Shown here one piece after another: positions 24,975 to 34,476 of a stretch of DNA of 61,745 nt (positions are counted from its first letter, which is position 1; each line of letters starts with the position of its first letter). This stretch comes from Calditrichia bacterium (GTDB taxonomy: Bacteria; Calditrichota; Calditrichia; RBG-13-44-9; J075), in NCBI GenBank assembly GCA_028284905.1, contig JANQQU010000048.1, positions 1 through 61,745 on the forward strand. The letters run 5' to 3'. The notes beneath the pieces were generated by a model. It saw only the letters and a list, made by a program, of their open reading frames with translations, did no database searches and was not told where the DNA came from. Both the position numbers and the translations under genes were made by a program.

Positions 24975-27569
24975 TCAGCCTGAGCCGCTGTTTTTTTTCT
25001 GCAGGTGAATAAGCACCTGGCGCAGGGATGGGTGGTATTTTTTCGGTAATCCCTTGAATTGCGGCAAGGATGATACGTCTCCGTCGGTGATATCTTCTGT
25101 CTGTGGAAAGGGCGCGAGGTTTTCGAGATACCGCTCCAGCTTTTTAGCGACCCGCGAGCGCACCTGGGAATCATCGCTGGCGGCAATTCGGCGAACAGCC
25201 TCCTGCCGATCAAATTGGCATTCTGAGAGTATCTGAAAACATATGCCGCGAAAGTATTCGGTGATCGTGCCGCGGTCCCTATTGCCAAGCTGACGCGCTG
25301 TTTCTGTTATCGAAGACCGGGAAAATTGTAGCTCCCGCAGGGAATTGAGAATCTGTTCATCAAGAGAAAGATAGTTGAGGTCTTTTTGATCAGCACTATT
25401 GCCGGGTTGAAGTGCTTCAGGTAAATCCGCAGTGCGAATCATGGAACGGTCGGCATTTTCCGCAAGTATGACGGCGCGCCGGATGATGTTTTCCAGCTCG
25501 CGCACATTTCCCGGCCAGGGGTAATTTGTAAGTAGGTGCATTGCCTGGTCGGAAATATCTTTTACTGCTTTCGTCGCATACTTCTTCAGAAAGTGCACGG
25601 CTAGCAGGGGAATGTCCGTTTGGCGTTCTTTCAGCGATGGCAGTTCGATGGGAAAACCGTTCAAGCGATAGAATAAGTCCGCGCGAAAACGACCGCTGTC
25701 TATTTCCGTTTGCAGGTGACGATTGCTGGCGGCAATGATGCGGATATCGACATTGATGGAAGTTTCACTGCCAAGCCGTTCAAAGGTGCCTTCCTGCAGA
25801 ACCCGCAATAAGCGTGATTGAAAGGCCGGTGAGGTTTCGGTGATCTCATCGAGGAAAATTGTGCCGCCATCGGCGAGTTCGAATCGTCCCTTACGGCGAT
25901 TTTGGGCGCCGGTAAACGCTCCTTTTTCATGTCCGAACAGCTCACTCTCGAGGAGGTTCTCTGCCAGTGCACCGCAGTTGACGGCAATAAATGGCTTTTC
26001 TTTTCGGGCACTGGTATCGTGGACTGCCCGGGCGATCATTTCCTTTCCGGTGCCGGTTTCACCGATAATTAAAACGGCGATATCGTCGTTGCGTATTTGA
26101 TGAACGGCGCGGAGCACCTGGGCGAAAGGGCCATCTTCGGCATAAATAATGTTGGCAAAATCTGCCCCTTCAAGGGGCACGGTAGCACGGTTATCGGCTT
26201 TTAGTTCATCCAGTTCCTGCGCCAGTTGGGAGATCAACTTCTCTTGTGACTGCACCTGGCTCTTTTGATCATCATAATTTGCACTTTGCCCTTCCAGCGC
26301 CTTGTTCAGTTTTTCCAACTCAATCTGTGCGGAGCGAAGATCTTCAGTTTTATCAGAAATGCTTGCAGCCAATTGCGACTCACGCCCCTGCCAATCTGCT
26401 TCCCGCTGCCGCAGTTCTGCAAAATGCGAATAAAGCAGAACGGCGAGAAATGCCAGGGCAGGATAGATAAACGAAATAACCAGGTTGCCATAAACAAAAG
26501 CGCCATAAACTATCAGCACGCTTAAAAGGAAAGCCGCAACAGCAAGAAGTATACGTTTGCGTTTGTTGTTAAGTCGTGCTATAACGAGGGCAAGTCCGGC
26601 GGCTAAGAGAATTAGTATCGCATTCAGGTAACCGGGGGCTACCTGCAGAAAATTTTGAGAAATAATATTTTCCGCCACGGTTAAATGCAGGAGGCTGGCC
26701 GGGAATGTCGCCTGTAGCGGCGTACTGCGAACAACCGGTAAGCCCGGTGCTGTCGCTGCAACGAGGACAATTTTATCTTGTAAATCTAAGGTATCGCTGC
26801 CGGCGGACTGTAACAATTCGACAAAACTAATTGCGGAAACATTTTCCAGAGAACCGAAGTGATTGAGCAGCAGCTGACCCTGATCATCCAATGGGATTTC
26901 GCGAACTTTCCCATTCAATCTTTTTAATTGCAAATAATTGCCGGATACCTGTGGCTTTTCTGCTTCCAGAAAGCGGCTGGCAATTGCTACGCCATAGGAG
27001 AAATGATAATTTCCGTCTGCGCTATTTCTCGCAACTAACGGGGCGCGGTATTGAACAGCTTCGCTGGCAAGATTGCTAAATCCCATCCCTGCAAGGTGCT
27101 CCCGGAATATCGGTATTGGATAAACAGGTGCCTGACCAACCGTAATGTCACCCGGCTGTTTGGAAAATTCGCCGAAGGCCATGGGCAGGCAAATATTGCC
27201 GACAGCGAGGATCATTTCTGCCAGCATTTCATCGTGCTCTTCATACTTGGCAGCGGGCTTATCCAAAAGGATATCAAAACCGATTGCTTTTGCGCCTTTA
27301 CCCCGAAGCTGGTGAATCAGGTAGCCATAAAAATCCCGGGTAATCGGCCAACCGTCAAGATCGGTGATATCTTCATTATCGAGAAAAACAAAAAGGAAAT
27401 TATCGGAAAGGTCTCGATCGCCACGGATCTTATACATCGCAGAAAGCCAGGCGTTATCGATAAAATTATGCCAGGGGAGGGGGAAGATGCTGGCCAGCAA
27501 AAATGTTAAAATAATTAACGGTAAAAATATTTTTTCATGCTTGATGGGTAGGCGCATAAGTTTTACCAT
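24975..27569 (-). CDS. Membrane CHASE2-domain sigma54-dependent activator
   Basis: An 864-residue single-chain sensor/regulator. TM1 is at about 13-32; an extracytoplasmic CHASE2 sensor follows (about 35-310). Three TM helices (about 315-332, 340-360, 363-380) lead into a coiled coil (about 385-458), then the sigma54-interacting AAA+ domain: Walker A GETGTGKE (503-510), GAFTGA loop (550-555), Walker B DGGTIFLDE (567-575) and an arginine-finger region FYRLNGFPI. The final 160 residues start with a Fis-like helical segment (ITETARQLG) but are longer than a plain Fis HTH. CHASE2 is usually found on kinases and cyclases, so direct coupling to a sigma54 ATPase is unusual. Divergent from pckA. Confidence 0.9.
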   Translation of the reverse strand: MVKLMRLPIKHEKIFLPLIILTFLLASIFPLPWHNFIDNAWLSAMYKIRGDRDLSDNFLFVFLDNEDITDLDGWPITRDFYGYLIHQLRGKGAKAIGFDILLDKPAAKYEEHDEMLAEMILAVGNICLPMAFGEFSKQPGDITVGQAPVYPIPIFREHLAGMGFSNLASEAVQYRAPLVARNSADGNYHFSYGVAIASRFLEAEKPQVSGNYLQLKRLNGKVREIPLDDQGQLLLNHFGSLENVSAISFVELLQSAGSDTLDLQDKIVLVAATAPGLPVVRSTPLQATFPASLLHLTVAENIISQNFLQVAPGYLNAILILLAAGLALVIARLNNKRKRILLAVAAFLLSVLIVYGAFVYGNLVISFIYPALAFLAVLLYSHFAELRQREADWQGRESQLAASISDKTEDLRSAQIELEKLNKALEGQSANYDDQKSQVQSQEKLISQLAQELDELKADNRATVPLEGADFANIIYAEDGPFAQVLRAVHQIRNDDIAVLIIGETGTGKEMIARAVHDTSARKEKPFIAVNCGALAENLLESELFGHEKGAFTGAQNRRKGRFELADGGTIFLDEITETSPAFQSRLLRVLQEGTFERLGSETSINVDIRIIAASNRHLQTEIDSGRFRADLFYRLNGFPIELPSLKERQTDIPLLAVHFLKKYATKAVKDISDQAMHLLTNYPWPGNVRELENIIRRAVILAENADRSMIRTADLPEALQPGNSADQKDLNYLSLDEQILNSLRELQFSRSSITETARQLGNRDRGTITEYFRGICFQILSECQFDRQEAVRRIAASDDSQVRSRVAKKLERYLENLAPFPQTEDITDGDVSSLPQFKGLPKKYHPSLRQVLIHLQKKNSGSG

Positions 27570-27571
27570 GA

Positions 27572-27604
27572 AACGAAGTGTTTCAATTCGTTCAGCACTT
27601 CGTT
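27572..27604. promoter_or_regulatory. Inverted repeat in the CHASE2-sigma54 / pckA divergent region
   Basis: Perfect 9-bp arms AACGAAGTG (27572-27580) and CACTTCGTT (27596-27604) with a 15-bp spacer sit immediately upstream of the activator start (27569) and about 120 bp before pckA. It may be an operator or a 5-prime UTR hairpin of the activator mRNA. Confidence 0.45.
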
Positions 27605-27724
27605 AAACTTTTCACGAAAATGTTTTTATTAAAATCTTTATTTATTACTTTAAATTCTCAAGCAGTTGAATGATAATAATTAATTACCACAAATTAAAGT
27701 TCTTAACGATTCTGGAGGGCAGTT

Positions 27725-29305
27725 ATGGCTACTAAAACAGAACAACTCCACGCTTTGGGCATTCGGAATTGGAATTCGATTCAGTGGAATCTCTCGACAC
27801 CGCAGTTGGTGGAGTTGGCCATTGCGCGGCAGGAGGGGCATCTTGCGGCGAATGGGGCCTTGCTTGTGGAAACCGGTAGCAGGACCGGTCGTTCCCCTAA
27901 CGACCGCTTTATTGTTGAAGAAGACAGTAGCAAAGATTTGATTGCTTGGGGTAGTGTAAACAGACCGATGTCGGAAGAGACATTTGATCATCTTTACAAG
28001 AAAATTACAGATTATATGCAGGGAAAAGATCTGGTTGTGCAGGAGCTTTTTGCCGGACAGCATCCCACCTATCGTATGCCGATTCGGGTCGTTAGTGAAA
28101 AGGCCTGGGCAGGATTGTTTACCCGGACATTATTTGTGCGTCCGGAATCCCTCGATGAAGTAAAAGATCATAAGCCGGAATTTACAACAATACATGCGCC
28201 GATGTTATTGGCTGATCCGGAAAAAGACGGTACGAATTCTGAAGCTTTTGTGGTAGTTAACCTGGCGAAAAAAGTAGTCATTATTGCCGGAACTCAATAT
28301 GGTGGTGAAACGAAAAAATCCATTTTTTCAATAATGAACTATCGCTTGCCGCTGCAGGGAGTTTTCCCGATGCACTGTTCCATCAATGTTGGGGAAAAAG
28401 GTGATACCGCCCTTTTCTTCGGTTTGTCAGGGACAGGAAAAACCAGCCTTTCTGCGGATCCTGAGCGTCGCTTGATCGGCGATGATGAGCACGGCTGGGG
28501 CGATGACGGCGTCTTTAATTTCGAAGGCGGCTGTTATGCCAAGGCTATTAAGCTTTCGCATGAAAAGGAGCCACAGATTTATAATGCGATTCGGTATGGT
28601 TCTATTGCAGAGAATGTCATCTATGATGAGTATACCCGGGAAATCGATTATGATGATGACAGCATTACGGAAAATACCCGGGCGACCTATCCACTGGAAT
28701 ATATTGATAATGTGCAACTGCCGGGCATCGGCGATCATCCGAAGAATATTATTTTTCTGACTGCAGATGCGAGTGGCGTTTTACCGCCAATTGCCAAGCT
28801 AACGCCAGAAATGGCGATGTATCACTTTCTCTCTGGCTATACTTCGAAGCTGGCGGGAACGGAAGCAGGTATTACCGAACCGACTCCGACATTTAGCGAA
28901 TGTTTTGGGTCTCCGTTTTTGCCGTTGCCAGCAACCCGTTATGCAGAAATGCTCGGTGAAAAAATGCGTGACCATGAAGCCGATGTTTGGCTGGTAAATA
29001 CCGGCTGGTCCGGTGGCCCTTATGGTGTTGGCGAACGTATGGATATTCGCTTGACCCGCGCGATGATCAAGGCTGCACTACATGGTGAACTGAAAGATGT
29101 GGAGTTTGATCTGGATCCGATCTTTAACGTAATGGTACCGCAAACTTGCCCGGGCGTTCCCGATAATGTGCTGAAACCACGTAATACCTGGAGCGACAAA
29201 TCAGCGTATGATGAAGCAGCTAAAAAGCTTGCCGGGCATTTCCGGAAAAATTTTGAGAAGTTTCCGGATGCTTCCGATGCCATTAAAAATGCGGGTCCTC
29301 GTTAA
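27725..29305 (+). CDS. pckA: Phosphoenolpyruvate carboxykinase (ATP)
   Basis: A 526-residue cytosolic enzyme converting oxaloacetate and ATP to PEP and CO2, the entry step of gluconeogenesis. Diagnostic motifs are TGRSPNDRF near the N-terminus, MHCSINVG, the kinase-1a P-loop [11 protein letters not shown], the metal-binding DDEHGW, and [19 protein letters not shown] is 6 bp before ATG 27725. It is followed by a strong intrinsic terminator and is monocistronic. It supplies PEP, the donor used by the PTS encoded about 10 kb upstream. Confidence 0.98.
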   Translation: MATKTEQLHALGIRNWNSIQWNLSTPQLVELAIARQEGHLAANGALLVETGSRTGRSPNDRFIVEEDSSKDLIAWGSVNRPMSEETFDHLYKKITDYMQGKDLVVQELFAGQHPTYRMPIRVVSEKAWAGLFTRTLFVRPESLDEVKDHKPEFTTIHAPMLLADPEKDGTNSEAFVVVNLAKKVVIIAGTQYGGETKKSIFSIMNYRLPLQGVFPMHCSINVGEKGDTALFFGLSGTGKTSLSADPERRLIGDDEHGWGDDGVFNFEGGCYAKAIKLSHEKEPQIYNAIRYGSIAENVIYDEYTREIDYDDDSITENTRATYPLEYIDNVQLPGIGDHPKNIIFLTADASGVLPPIAKLTPEMAMYHFLSGYTSKLAGTEAGITEPTPTFSECFGSPFLPLPATRYAEMLGEKMRDHEADVWLVNTGWSGGPYGVGERMDIRLTRAMIKAALHGELKDVEFDLDPIFNVMVPQTCPGVPDNVLKPRNTWSDKSAYDEAAKKLAGHFRKNFEKFPDASDAIKNAGPR

Positions 29306-29356
29306 CATGGCAGTAAATTGATTATAAGCTGTGCTTTTAGTGCAGCATGATTTTCT

Positions 29357-29402
29357 ATCCGCGGATAGCTTTCTCTTTGAGAAATATCCGCGGATTTTTT
29401 TT
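29357..29402 (+). terminator. Rho-independent terminator of pckA
   Basis: ATCCGCGGATA (29357-29367) pairs with TATCCGCGGAT (29385-29395). The stem continues after a 2-nt bulge with TTTCTC/GAGAAA and a TTT loop, and eight Ts follow from 29395. It begins 52 bp after the pckA stop. Confidence 0.92.
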
Positions 29403-29749
29403 AAACTCTTTAATAACAAGCAGTGAGCGCTATTTTTCTTCAAAGCCTTCCTTTTTCTCAACAAATTTAAGGTTAAAAAATCCGTGATTTCTAACATCAA
29501 TCGACCTGCTGATTCTGGTTACGATCTTAACAGGTGTTGTGTGAGCGTGGGAAGGATTCTTTCTTCTAAGTAATTGGAGTTATAGAATTAATATTCTCGC
29601 TGATATCTGAATACTTCTTATTATGCCCCACTTTATATCCGGCGAACACGGCACCTTGCATTTGCAAAAGTGAAACGGAACGCCGATAGCATTTCGTATA
29701 TCGTTTACGGTGAATAACCACTATCAACAGAAAGATTTGAGGCGCAAAT
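29403..29749. other. Intergenic region upstream of the beta-helix-TonB gene
   Basis: About 347 bp after the pckA terminator. It should contain the promoter of the downstream gene. No gene with an RBS and no strong repeat was seen; the short frames here lack recognisable content. Confidence 0.4.
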
Positions 29750-31459
29750 ATGAGACGATTAGCCGTCATCAGCATATTTATGATGCTATGCACATCGCTT
29801 GTTTGGGGGCAACAGCAGTTTCAGGGGAATATTACCACCGATACCCGCTGGTCCGGTATGGTCCTGCTTAACGGGGACGTTCAGGTGGCTAAAGGAGCAA
29901 CGCTAACTATAATGCCGGGCACCCGCGTAATGGTTGCCGCGAATAGCGATGCTGCGAATATGGCGAAAGATGCCCAACGGGTAGAAATCGTTGTTAAAGG
30001 AAAGCTGCTGGCCCAGGGGGAATTGAGCAACAAAATTATTTTCACATCCAATTCGCCTAACCCACAGATGCATGACTGGTCCGGCATCGTTATTAAAAAC
30101 CCCCGGGAAGCGTCAGTGATCGATAATTGTGTGATTGAGTATGCATATAAAGGGATTACCTGTTTTGGCAGCGCACCACTAATCACCAATAATGAAATTC
30201 GCTATAATCTCTATGCCGCCATTAGCTGCGAAGTGCGTTCCCATCCGCGTATTGTTAAAAATACGATTTCCGGAAATGACTTTACCGGCATTGCCTGTGA
30301 ACTGGCTTCCAATCCGATTATCGAGCAAAACATCATTACCCAAAATAATAACGGGGTAATCATTTTTGATCGTTCCAAGCCCGATTTGGGAAGCATTCCT
30401 TTAACCCGTAACAGCTCTCGCGGTGAAAACCTGATTTTGAATAATTTTGAATCGAATATTTATAATCACTCCGGAAACGACATTTCTGCAAAAAATAACC
30501 TCTGGAACACGGCCGATTCGGATCAGATCATTAGCACGCTTTTCGACCAAAACCAAAATCCTTCCAAGGGAGAAGTGGTTTTTTCCCCGGTATTCGAATC
30601 GGGTAATCCGCTAACAATTTTAGCTGCGAATACATCGACAGCGACGAATGTAAGTGCAACGCCAGCATCTAACCAACGGCAGACTACACCGGTGAATACA
30701 GCTGCCAATAATACTGCGAATAATGTTGCCAATAATAATACAACGCCGGCAACGAATGGTGCTGCGAACAATGCTGCGAATACTTCTACCCGGAACCCGC
30801 AGACAAACAGACAAACAACTGTTGAGAAGAAACCATTGGCGACCCGGGAAGATGAAAAAGTCGACAGCAATATTCAACCGGTAGAAACCCAGAACAAAAT
30901 CGCTGATAACAGCAACTCGAAACCAGCGGAAAAAGAATCACAACCTCCGGTAACGAATCTGGCAAATAATACAGCCAATAATAATACCACATCGGACCAG
31001 TCCTCAGTGGAGAACAATAATCCACCGGCGACGAATGGTGCTGCCAATACGACTTCTACATCTACGAACAACAACGCTGCTGCCAATGTTGCCAGCACGA
31101 CAAATTCCTCGACGCTGGATCAAATGGTTGCCGAGAAAACCACCAGCGGGCCGGCGATAGTTGAGCCAGTTATTGAAGCATTATTGGACGCCGGCAGCCG
31201 GCAGTATATTTCCCGGGTAAAACCGGAATATCCCTCGATGTATATGAAGACCGGACACCAGGGGAAAGTCCTGATGGAAGTACTGGTAGACAGAGCCGGG
31301 AATATCGAAACTTATCGTATTCTGAAATCGGACGGTGACCTTTTCGCTAATGCTGCAGAAAAAGCGTTGAAGAAATACAAGTATAAGCCCGGCACCCATA
31401 AAGGGCAGCCAGTGAAGTTCAAAGTGGTTGAGCCGTTTATTTTCCGTTTGAGAAAATAA
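29750..31459 (+). CDS. Beta-helix protein with Asn/Thr-rich linker and C-terminal TonB domain
   Basis: A 569-residue exported or inner-membrane-anchored protein. Signal sequence or anchor 1-20 (ends VWG). A right-handed parallel beta-helix (about 25-285) has NosD/pectate-lyase-like turns (NNEIRYNLYAAI, KNTISGNDFTGI, EQNIITQNNNGVI). A low-complexity Asn/Thr/Ala-rich linker (about 290-465) follows, then a TonB C-terminal domain (about 480-569; VKPEYPSMYMKTGHQGKV, MEVLVDRAGNI). TonB normally has only an N-terminal helix and a Pro-rich spacer, so the beta-helix is unusual. No ExbB/ExbD neighbours. RBS GAGGCG is 6 bp upstream. Confidence 0.87.
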   Translation: MRRLAVISIFMMLCTSLVWGQQQFQGNITTDTRWSGMVLLNGDVQVAKGATLTIMPGTRVMVAANSDAANMAKDAQRVEIVVKGKLLAQGELSNKIIFTSNSPNPQMHDWSGIVIKNPREASVIDNCVIEYAYKGITCFGSAPLITNNEIRYNLYAAISCEVRSHPRIVKNTISGNDFTGIACELASNPIIEQNIITQNNNGVIIFDRSKPDLGSIPLTRNSSRGENLILNNFESNIYNHSGNDISAKNNLWNTADSDQIISTLFDQNQNPSKGEVVFSPVFESGNPLTILAANTSTATNVSATPASNQRQTTPVNTAANNTANNVANNNTTPATNGAANNAANTSTRNPQTNRQTTVEKKPLATREDEKVDSNIQPVETQNKIADNSNSKPAEKESQPPVTNLANNTANNNTTSDQSSVENNNPPATNGAANTTSTSTNNNAAANVASTTNSSTLDQMVAEKTTSGPAIVEPVIEALLDAGSRQYISRVKPEYPSMYMKTGHQGKVLMEVLVDRAGNIETYRILKSDGDLFANAAEKALKKYKYKPGTHKGQPVKFKVVEPFIFRLRK

Positions 31460-31524
31460 AGTTTAGCAGGCAATTTTGGGACTGATGGATTAATTTGCTA
31501 TATTGTTAAAAATAGCAGAGTGTT

Positions 31525-31857
31525 ATGACAAACTTTCGAAAAATTGCTGAAGACCGGATTCGCGAAGCGATGGACAATGGCGAATTCGATAGCTTGAGGG
31601 GTAAAGGAAAACCGCTCGATTTAAGAGAATATTTTCAAACGCCGCCGCACTTGCGAGCGGCGTTTGACTTTTTAAAAAACGCTGATATTTTGCCGCGGGA
31701 AATTTCTTTGAAAAAAGATATCGAAGTGCTGGAAGGAAAACTGCGCCGCGCGCGTTCTGAAAAAAAGAAAACGGAATACCGCCGCAAAATCAATGAAATG
31801 ACAGTTCAGCTAAATATTATGCTGGAGAAGTATCATTTTAATAAAGACCGGCTTTGA
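31525..31857 (+). CDS. DUF1992 (YhdN/DnaJC28-like) protein
   Basis: A 110-residue cytosolic protein. The DUF1992 signature is RIREAMDNGEFDSLRGKGKPLDL near the N-terminus (conserved core GEFDxLxGKGKPL), followed by a lysine-rich coiled helix. It matches bacterial DnaJC28-like proteins of undefined function. It sits 65 bp after the beta-helix-TonB gene. A TATATT -10-like element precedes it (about 31498-31503), so it may have its own promoter. Confidence 0.9.
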   Translation: MTNFRKIAEDRIREAMDNGEFDSLRGKGKPLDLREYFQTPPHLRAAFDFLKNADILPREISLKKDIEVLEGKLRRARSEKKKTEYRRKINEMTVQLNIMLEKYHFNKDRL

Positions 31858-31898
31858 AAACCACTTACCAACTTATCTCCCCCCATTAATTCCTTTTA

Positions 31899-33125
31899 CT
31901 AAGCTTTATTCCTGCCGATGGCGAAGGAACGGATCATTAGTGCCAGTGCTAATGGTAGGGTAGCGCTATGCAATTTCTGGGGAATCCATAACCAGGCAAT
32001 AACGAGGACAAGAACGACGCCTGCAGCCAGCGTTAAATAAACCTGTGTCCATTTGGGCGGCGATTTAAAAAGGCCGGGCAGGAAAACCAGTAAATGCATC
32101 GGCCAGGCCCAGGCAATATTCCAGTTGTTGGGCGTCGTTTGGTGATCTGTAAAGAACCAAAGAAAAACGATCAGTAAACCGACTAAACCGGCCAACCCAA
32201 AGAGCGGATAATCTATCGCTCGGCGGAAAGCTGAGGCAGTCTTATTCGCTCGCCAATCAACGATTGTTTTCGCCAGCACAATAAGAAACAGACTCCAGGT
32301 GATCAGATGCACCCAGGGAAATGCTGCCGGCAGCGGTGGGTTTTGAGCGCCATCTATCCAGAAAAGTGTGTCGGTGCTGCTCACCAACGGGCGTTCGCTG
32401 CCGCTGTGAGAAATACGAGCCCCGGCGAAGGATTCGAAAAGATAATCGGGGAGAAAAAGCACTTCTTTCGGGTCGGCAATCCGGTCGGTTTTTGCGCCGA
32501 GAGCGAGATCGATGCCATAATCGCTGAAAGGCTGATTCACCAGGTAGATGTCAATATAGTTGCGGAAAGTTAGCTGGCGGGTATCATTATAAAAAAGTTG
32601 CAGGCTATCCTTTAAGGTATTTTCAAAAACATCCCGGATGCGCGTGGCGCAATTGTCAAAGAAAAAGTCGTAGCGATAGCCGCGGTTTTCCGGCAGATAA
32701 TTCCACTCCAGAAATTGATAGATATTTTGCTTCATTGCTGCGCTGAGATCCAGAGTTTGTGAGATAATCGGCCGCCGTTCATCTTCATATATCATTTGCG
32801 CGAAACGATAGGAATAGGCTGCCAGTTTATAATCGAGCTTCCCCCGGCAAAATTTGATGTAAAAGCCCGGTTCGTCGAAATCGAAGGTGCCATAATTGTA
32901 AATGCGATCCAGCCGTTGGGGATAATCCTGGATGCGAATTGCCGAATGACCAAAGGTGGAATAAAGTTCGTTGCCGGGATAAACTGTAATAAGAGACACC
33001 TCCGCTGCCGGAGAGAGTGTATCCGGTAAAGTCTGGCTGAGCAGTGGTGAAATCAGCAGCAAAGAAATAAAACCATAAAGCAGGCGAAAGTAACGGGAAG
33101 AAAGTGAACGAACGGTCTTTGTCAT
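31899..33125 (-). CDS. Lnb-type (DUF4105) lipoprotein N-acyltransferase-like membrane protein
   Basis: A 408-residue inner-membrane protein. Signal/anchor about 10-30; a periplasmic DUF4105/Lnb_N domain (about 35-250) with the conserved FGHSAIRI (His60) and DNCATRIRD (Cys159), a probable Cys-His catalytic pair; then four C-terminal TM helices. Proteins of this family acylate lipoprotein N-termini or related lipids in Bacteroidota; the assignment here is by family only. AAAAGGAAAA 6-8 bp upstream supports ATG 33125 over TTG 33143. Confidence 0.88.
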   Translation of the reverse strand: MTKTVRSLSSRYFRLLYGFISLLLISPLLSQTLPDTLSPAAEVSLITVYPGNELYSTFGHSAIRIQDYPQRLDRIYNYGTFDFDEPGFYIKFCRGKLDYKLAAYSYRFAQMIYEDERRPIISQTLDLSAAMKQNIYQFLEWNYLPENRGYRYDFFFDNCATRIRDVFENTLKDSLQLFYNDTRQLTFRNYIDIYLVNQPFSDYGIDLALGAKTDRIADPKEVLFLPDYLFESFAGARISHSGSERPLVSSTDTLFWIDGAQNPPLPAAFPWVHLITWSLFLIVLAKTIVDWRANKTASAFRRAIDYPLFGLAGLVGLLIVFLWFFTDHQTTPNNWNIAWAWPMHLLVFLPGLFKSPPKWTQVYLTLAAGVVLVLVIAWLWIPQKLHSATLPLALALMIRSFAIGRNKA

Positions 33126-33218
33126 GAATTTTCCTTTTAGCAAAACGCCCTAAAATATCTTACCTTTCAGAACGGCGCAAGAAAAAGTTCAGTGATACCA
33201 AAGAATATAGGATCTTAG

Positions 33219-34109
33219 ATGTATATAGCTCGATTTAGAAATGGACTGTTGGCAGCAGTCTGCCTGTTAATTTGTATCCAGTCAACAGAAGTAGCTGCAC
33301 AAAAAGTAAATGCTTATCATTCCTTCGATAATCAGGAAGATCACTACATTCAATGGCGGGGAAATGCCTCCGGTGGCCTGATTTTGGGATTCGTTACCGG
33401 CTTTTATATTTTCACCCGCCCGATATATTATAATGAAAGGGCCGTTAAATTTCATTTTTCCCGGCATCCGGATGGGCGATTGACCATTTTTGAAAACCGC
33501 TTCCGGGGGCTGGATAAATTCGGCCATATTTTTTCGACCAGCCTCTTTGCCCAGAATATCTACTTCCTTTCCCGTTGGAGCGGCTTTAGCAATAAAACCA
33601 GCTCATACCTTGGGGCATCTGTAGGGCTGGCAATTATGACTGGTATGGAAGTTCATGATGCGCACTACGAGCGCTGGGGATTTTCTGTCGGAGACCAGGT
33701 CGCAAATGTACTGGGTAGCATGCTGCCAATCGCCCAGCAGAATATACCTTCTTTACGAAAATTCGACTATAAACTGAGCTATGATTTTACCGCTGAACCG
33801 TCCGATACTCCGATTGAAGATTACGAGAATATGACATACTGGCTGACGGCGAATCCGGCGGGTTTCTTTGGAGAGTCGAAACCTTCCTGGTTACCATCGT
33901 TTCTCAACATCGCCGTTGGTGTAGGCCTTTCCGCTAACGATACCCGGGAACGGGAACTTTATATTGGGCTGGATTATAATTTGAAGAATGTCATTCACAC
34001 CGATTCTATTTATCTCAATCACTTAGTGGCCCTGCTGGACCGCTTCCGATTACCGGCACCTGCGATTCGAATAACGCCTTCTTTTGTCAGTTATGGATTT
34101 TTCTTTTAA
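33219..34109 (+). CDS. DUF2279 (YfiM-like) envelope protein
   Basis: A 296-residue exported protein. Signal peptide about 1-28 (ends VAAQ). The DUF2279 core is DKFGHIFSTSLFAQ and GASVGLAIMTGMEVHDAHYERWGFSVGDQVANVLGS-type sequence, containing the D-K-x-G-H motif, a conserved E and the D-x-x-x-N-x-x-G pattern. The C-terminal half is strand-rich, consistent with an outer-membrane location. Function unknown. It is divergently transcribed from the Lnb-like gene across a 93-bp gap, so the two may share regulation. Confidence 0.85.
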   Translation: MYIARFRNGLLAAVCLLICIQSTEVAAQKVNAYHSFDNQEDHYIQWRGNASGGLILGFVTGFYIFTRPIYYNERAVKFHFSRHPDGRLTIFENRFRGLDKFGHIFSTSLFAQNIYFLSRWSGFSNKTSSYLGASVGLAIMTGMEVHDAHYERWGFSVGDQVANVLGSMLPIAQQNIPSLRKFDYKLSYDFTAEPSDTPIEDYENMTYWLTANPAGFFGESKPSWLPSFLNIAVGVGLSANDTRERELYIGLDYNLKNVIHTDSIYLNHLVALLDRFRLPAPAIRITPSFVSYGFFF

Positions 34110-34121
34110 GGGGGGCGCTCA

Positions 34122-34242
34122 TTGCATTCGCTGATGGTTGCACTCACTGCGTTCGCTGATGGCTGCACTCACTGCGTTCGTTGATGGTTCCGCTCCCGCT
34201 GGTCGCTAATGGTTCCGCTCACTCTGTTCGCTGATGGTTTTT
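34122..34242. repeat. 25-bp tandem repeats (about 4.8 copies)
   Basis: Five degenerate copies of a 25-bp unit start at 34122, 34147, 34172, 34197 and 34222. The core is CGCTGATGG followed by T-rich/CGCTCACTG. Copies 1-2 and 3-5 form two subtypes (TGCACTCA versus CCGCTC). No spacer-like unique sequence is present, so this is not a CRISPR array. Confidence 0.85.
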
Positions 34243-34258
34243 ATTCTTTGTCTTTTAA

Positions 34259-34413
34259 CCATGAGCGAAGCGGAACCATAGTGCACGAAAGCGCTGATAA
34301 TAAGCAAGCCATCGCCAATTCAATAAACTGAATTAACACTTCTCCCCACCATCTAGCCATGAGCGAAGCGGAACAATGAGCGACTAACGGGAGCGGAGCC
34401 ATATTGCACGAAA
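34259..34413. repeat. Inverted counterparts of the 25-bp repeat
   Basis: Two direct copies of CCATGAGCGAAGCGGAAC (34259-34276 and 34357-34374) and two of a CCATA-TGCACGAAA motif (about 34276-34290 and 34399-34413). These are reverse complements of the GGTTCCGCT/CGCTGATGG core of the neighbouring tandem array, so the 34122-34413 region can fold into a large imperfect cruciform. No gene lies in the 34110-34476 gap. Confidence 0.6.
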
Positions 34414-34476
34414 TAATGTAACGGAAGAGATCAAAATACTACCCCAAAACCTGAGCGTTCACTCAACCTTCCCCCC

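Noticed and set aside
34122-34413. Possible CRISPR array
   Set aside because: The 25-bp units are contiguous with no unique spacers, degenerate, and have inverted copies beside them; no cas genes nearby.
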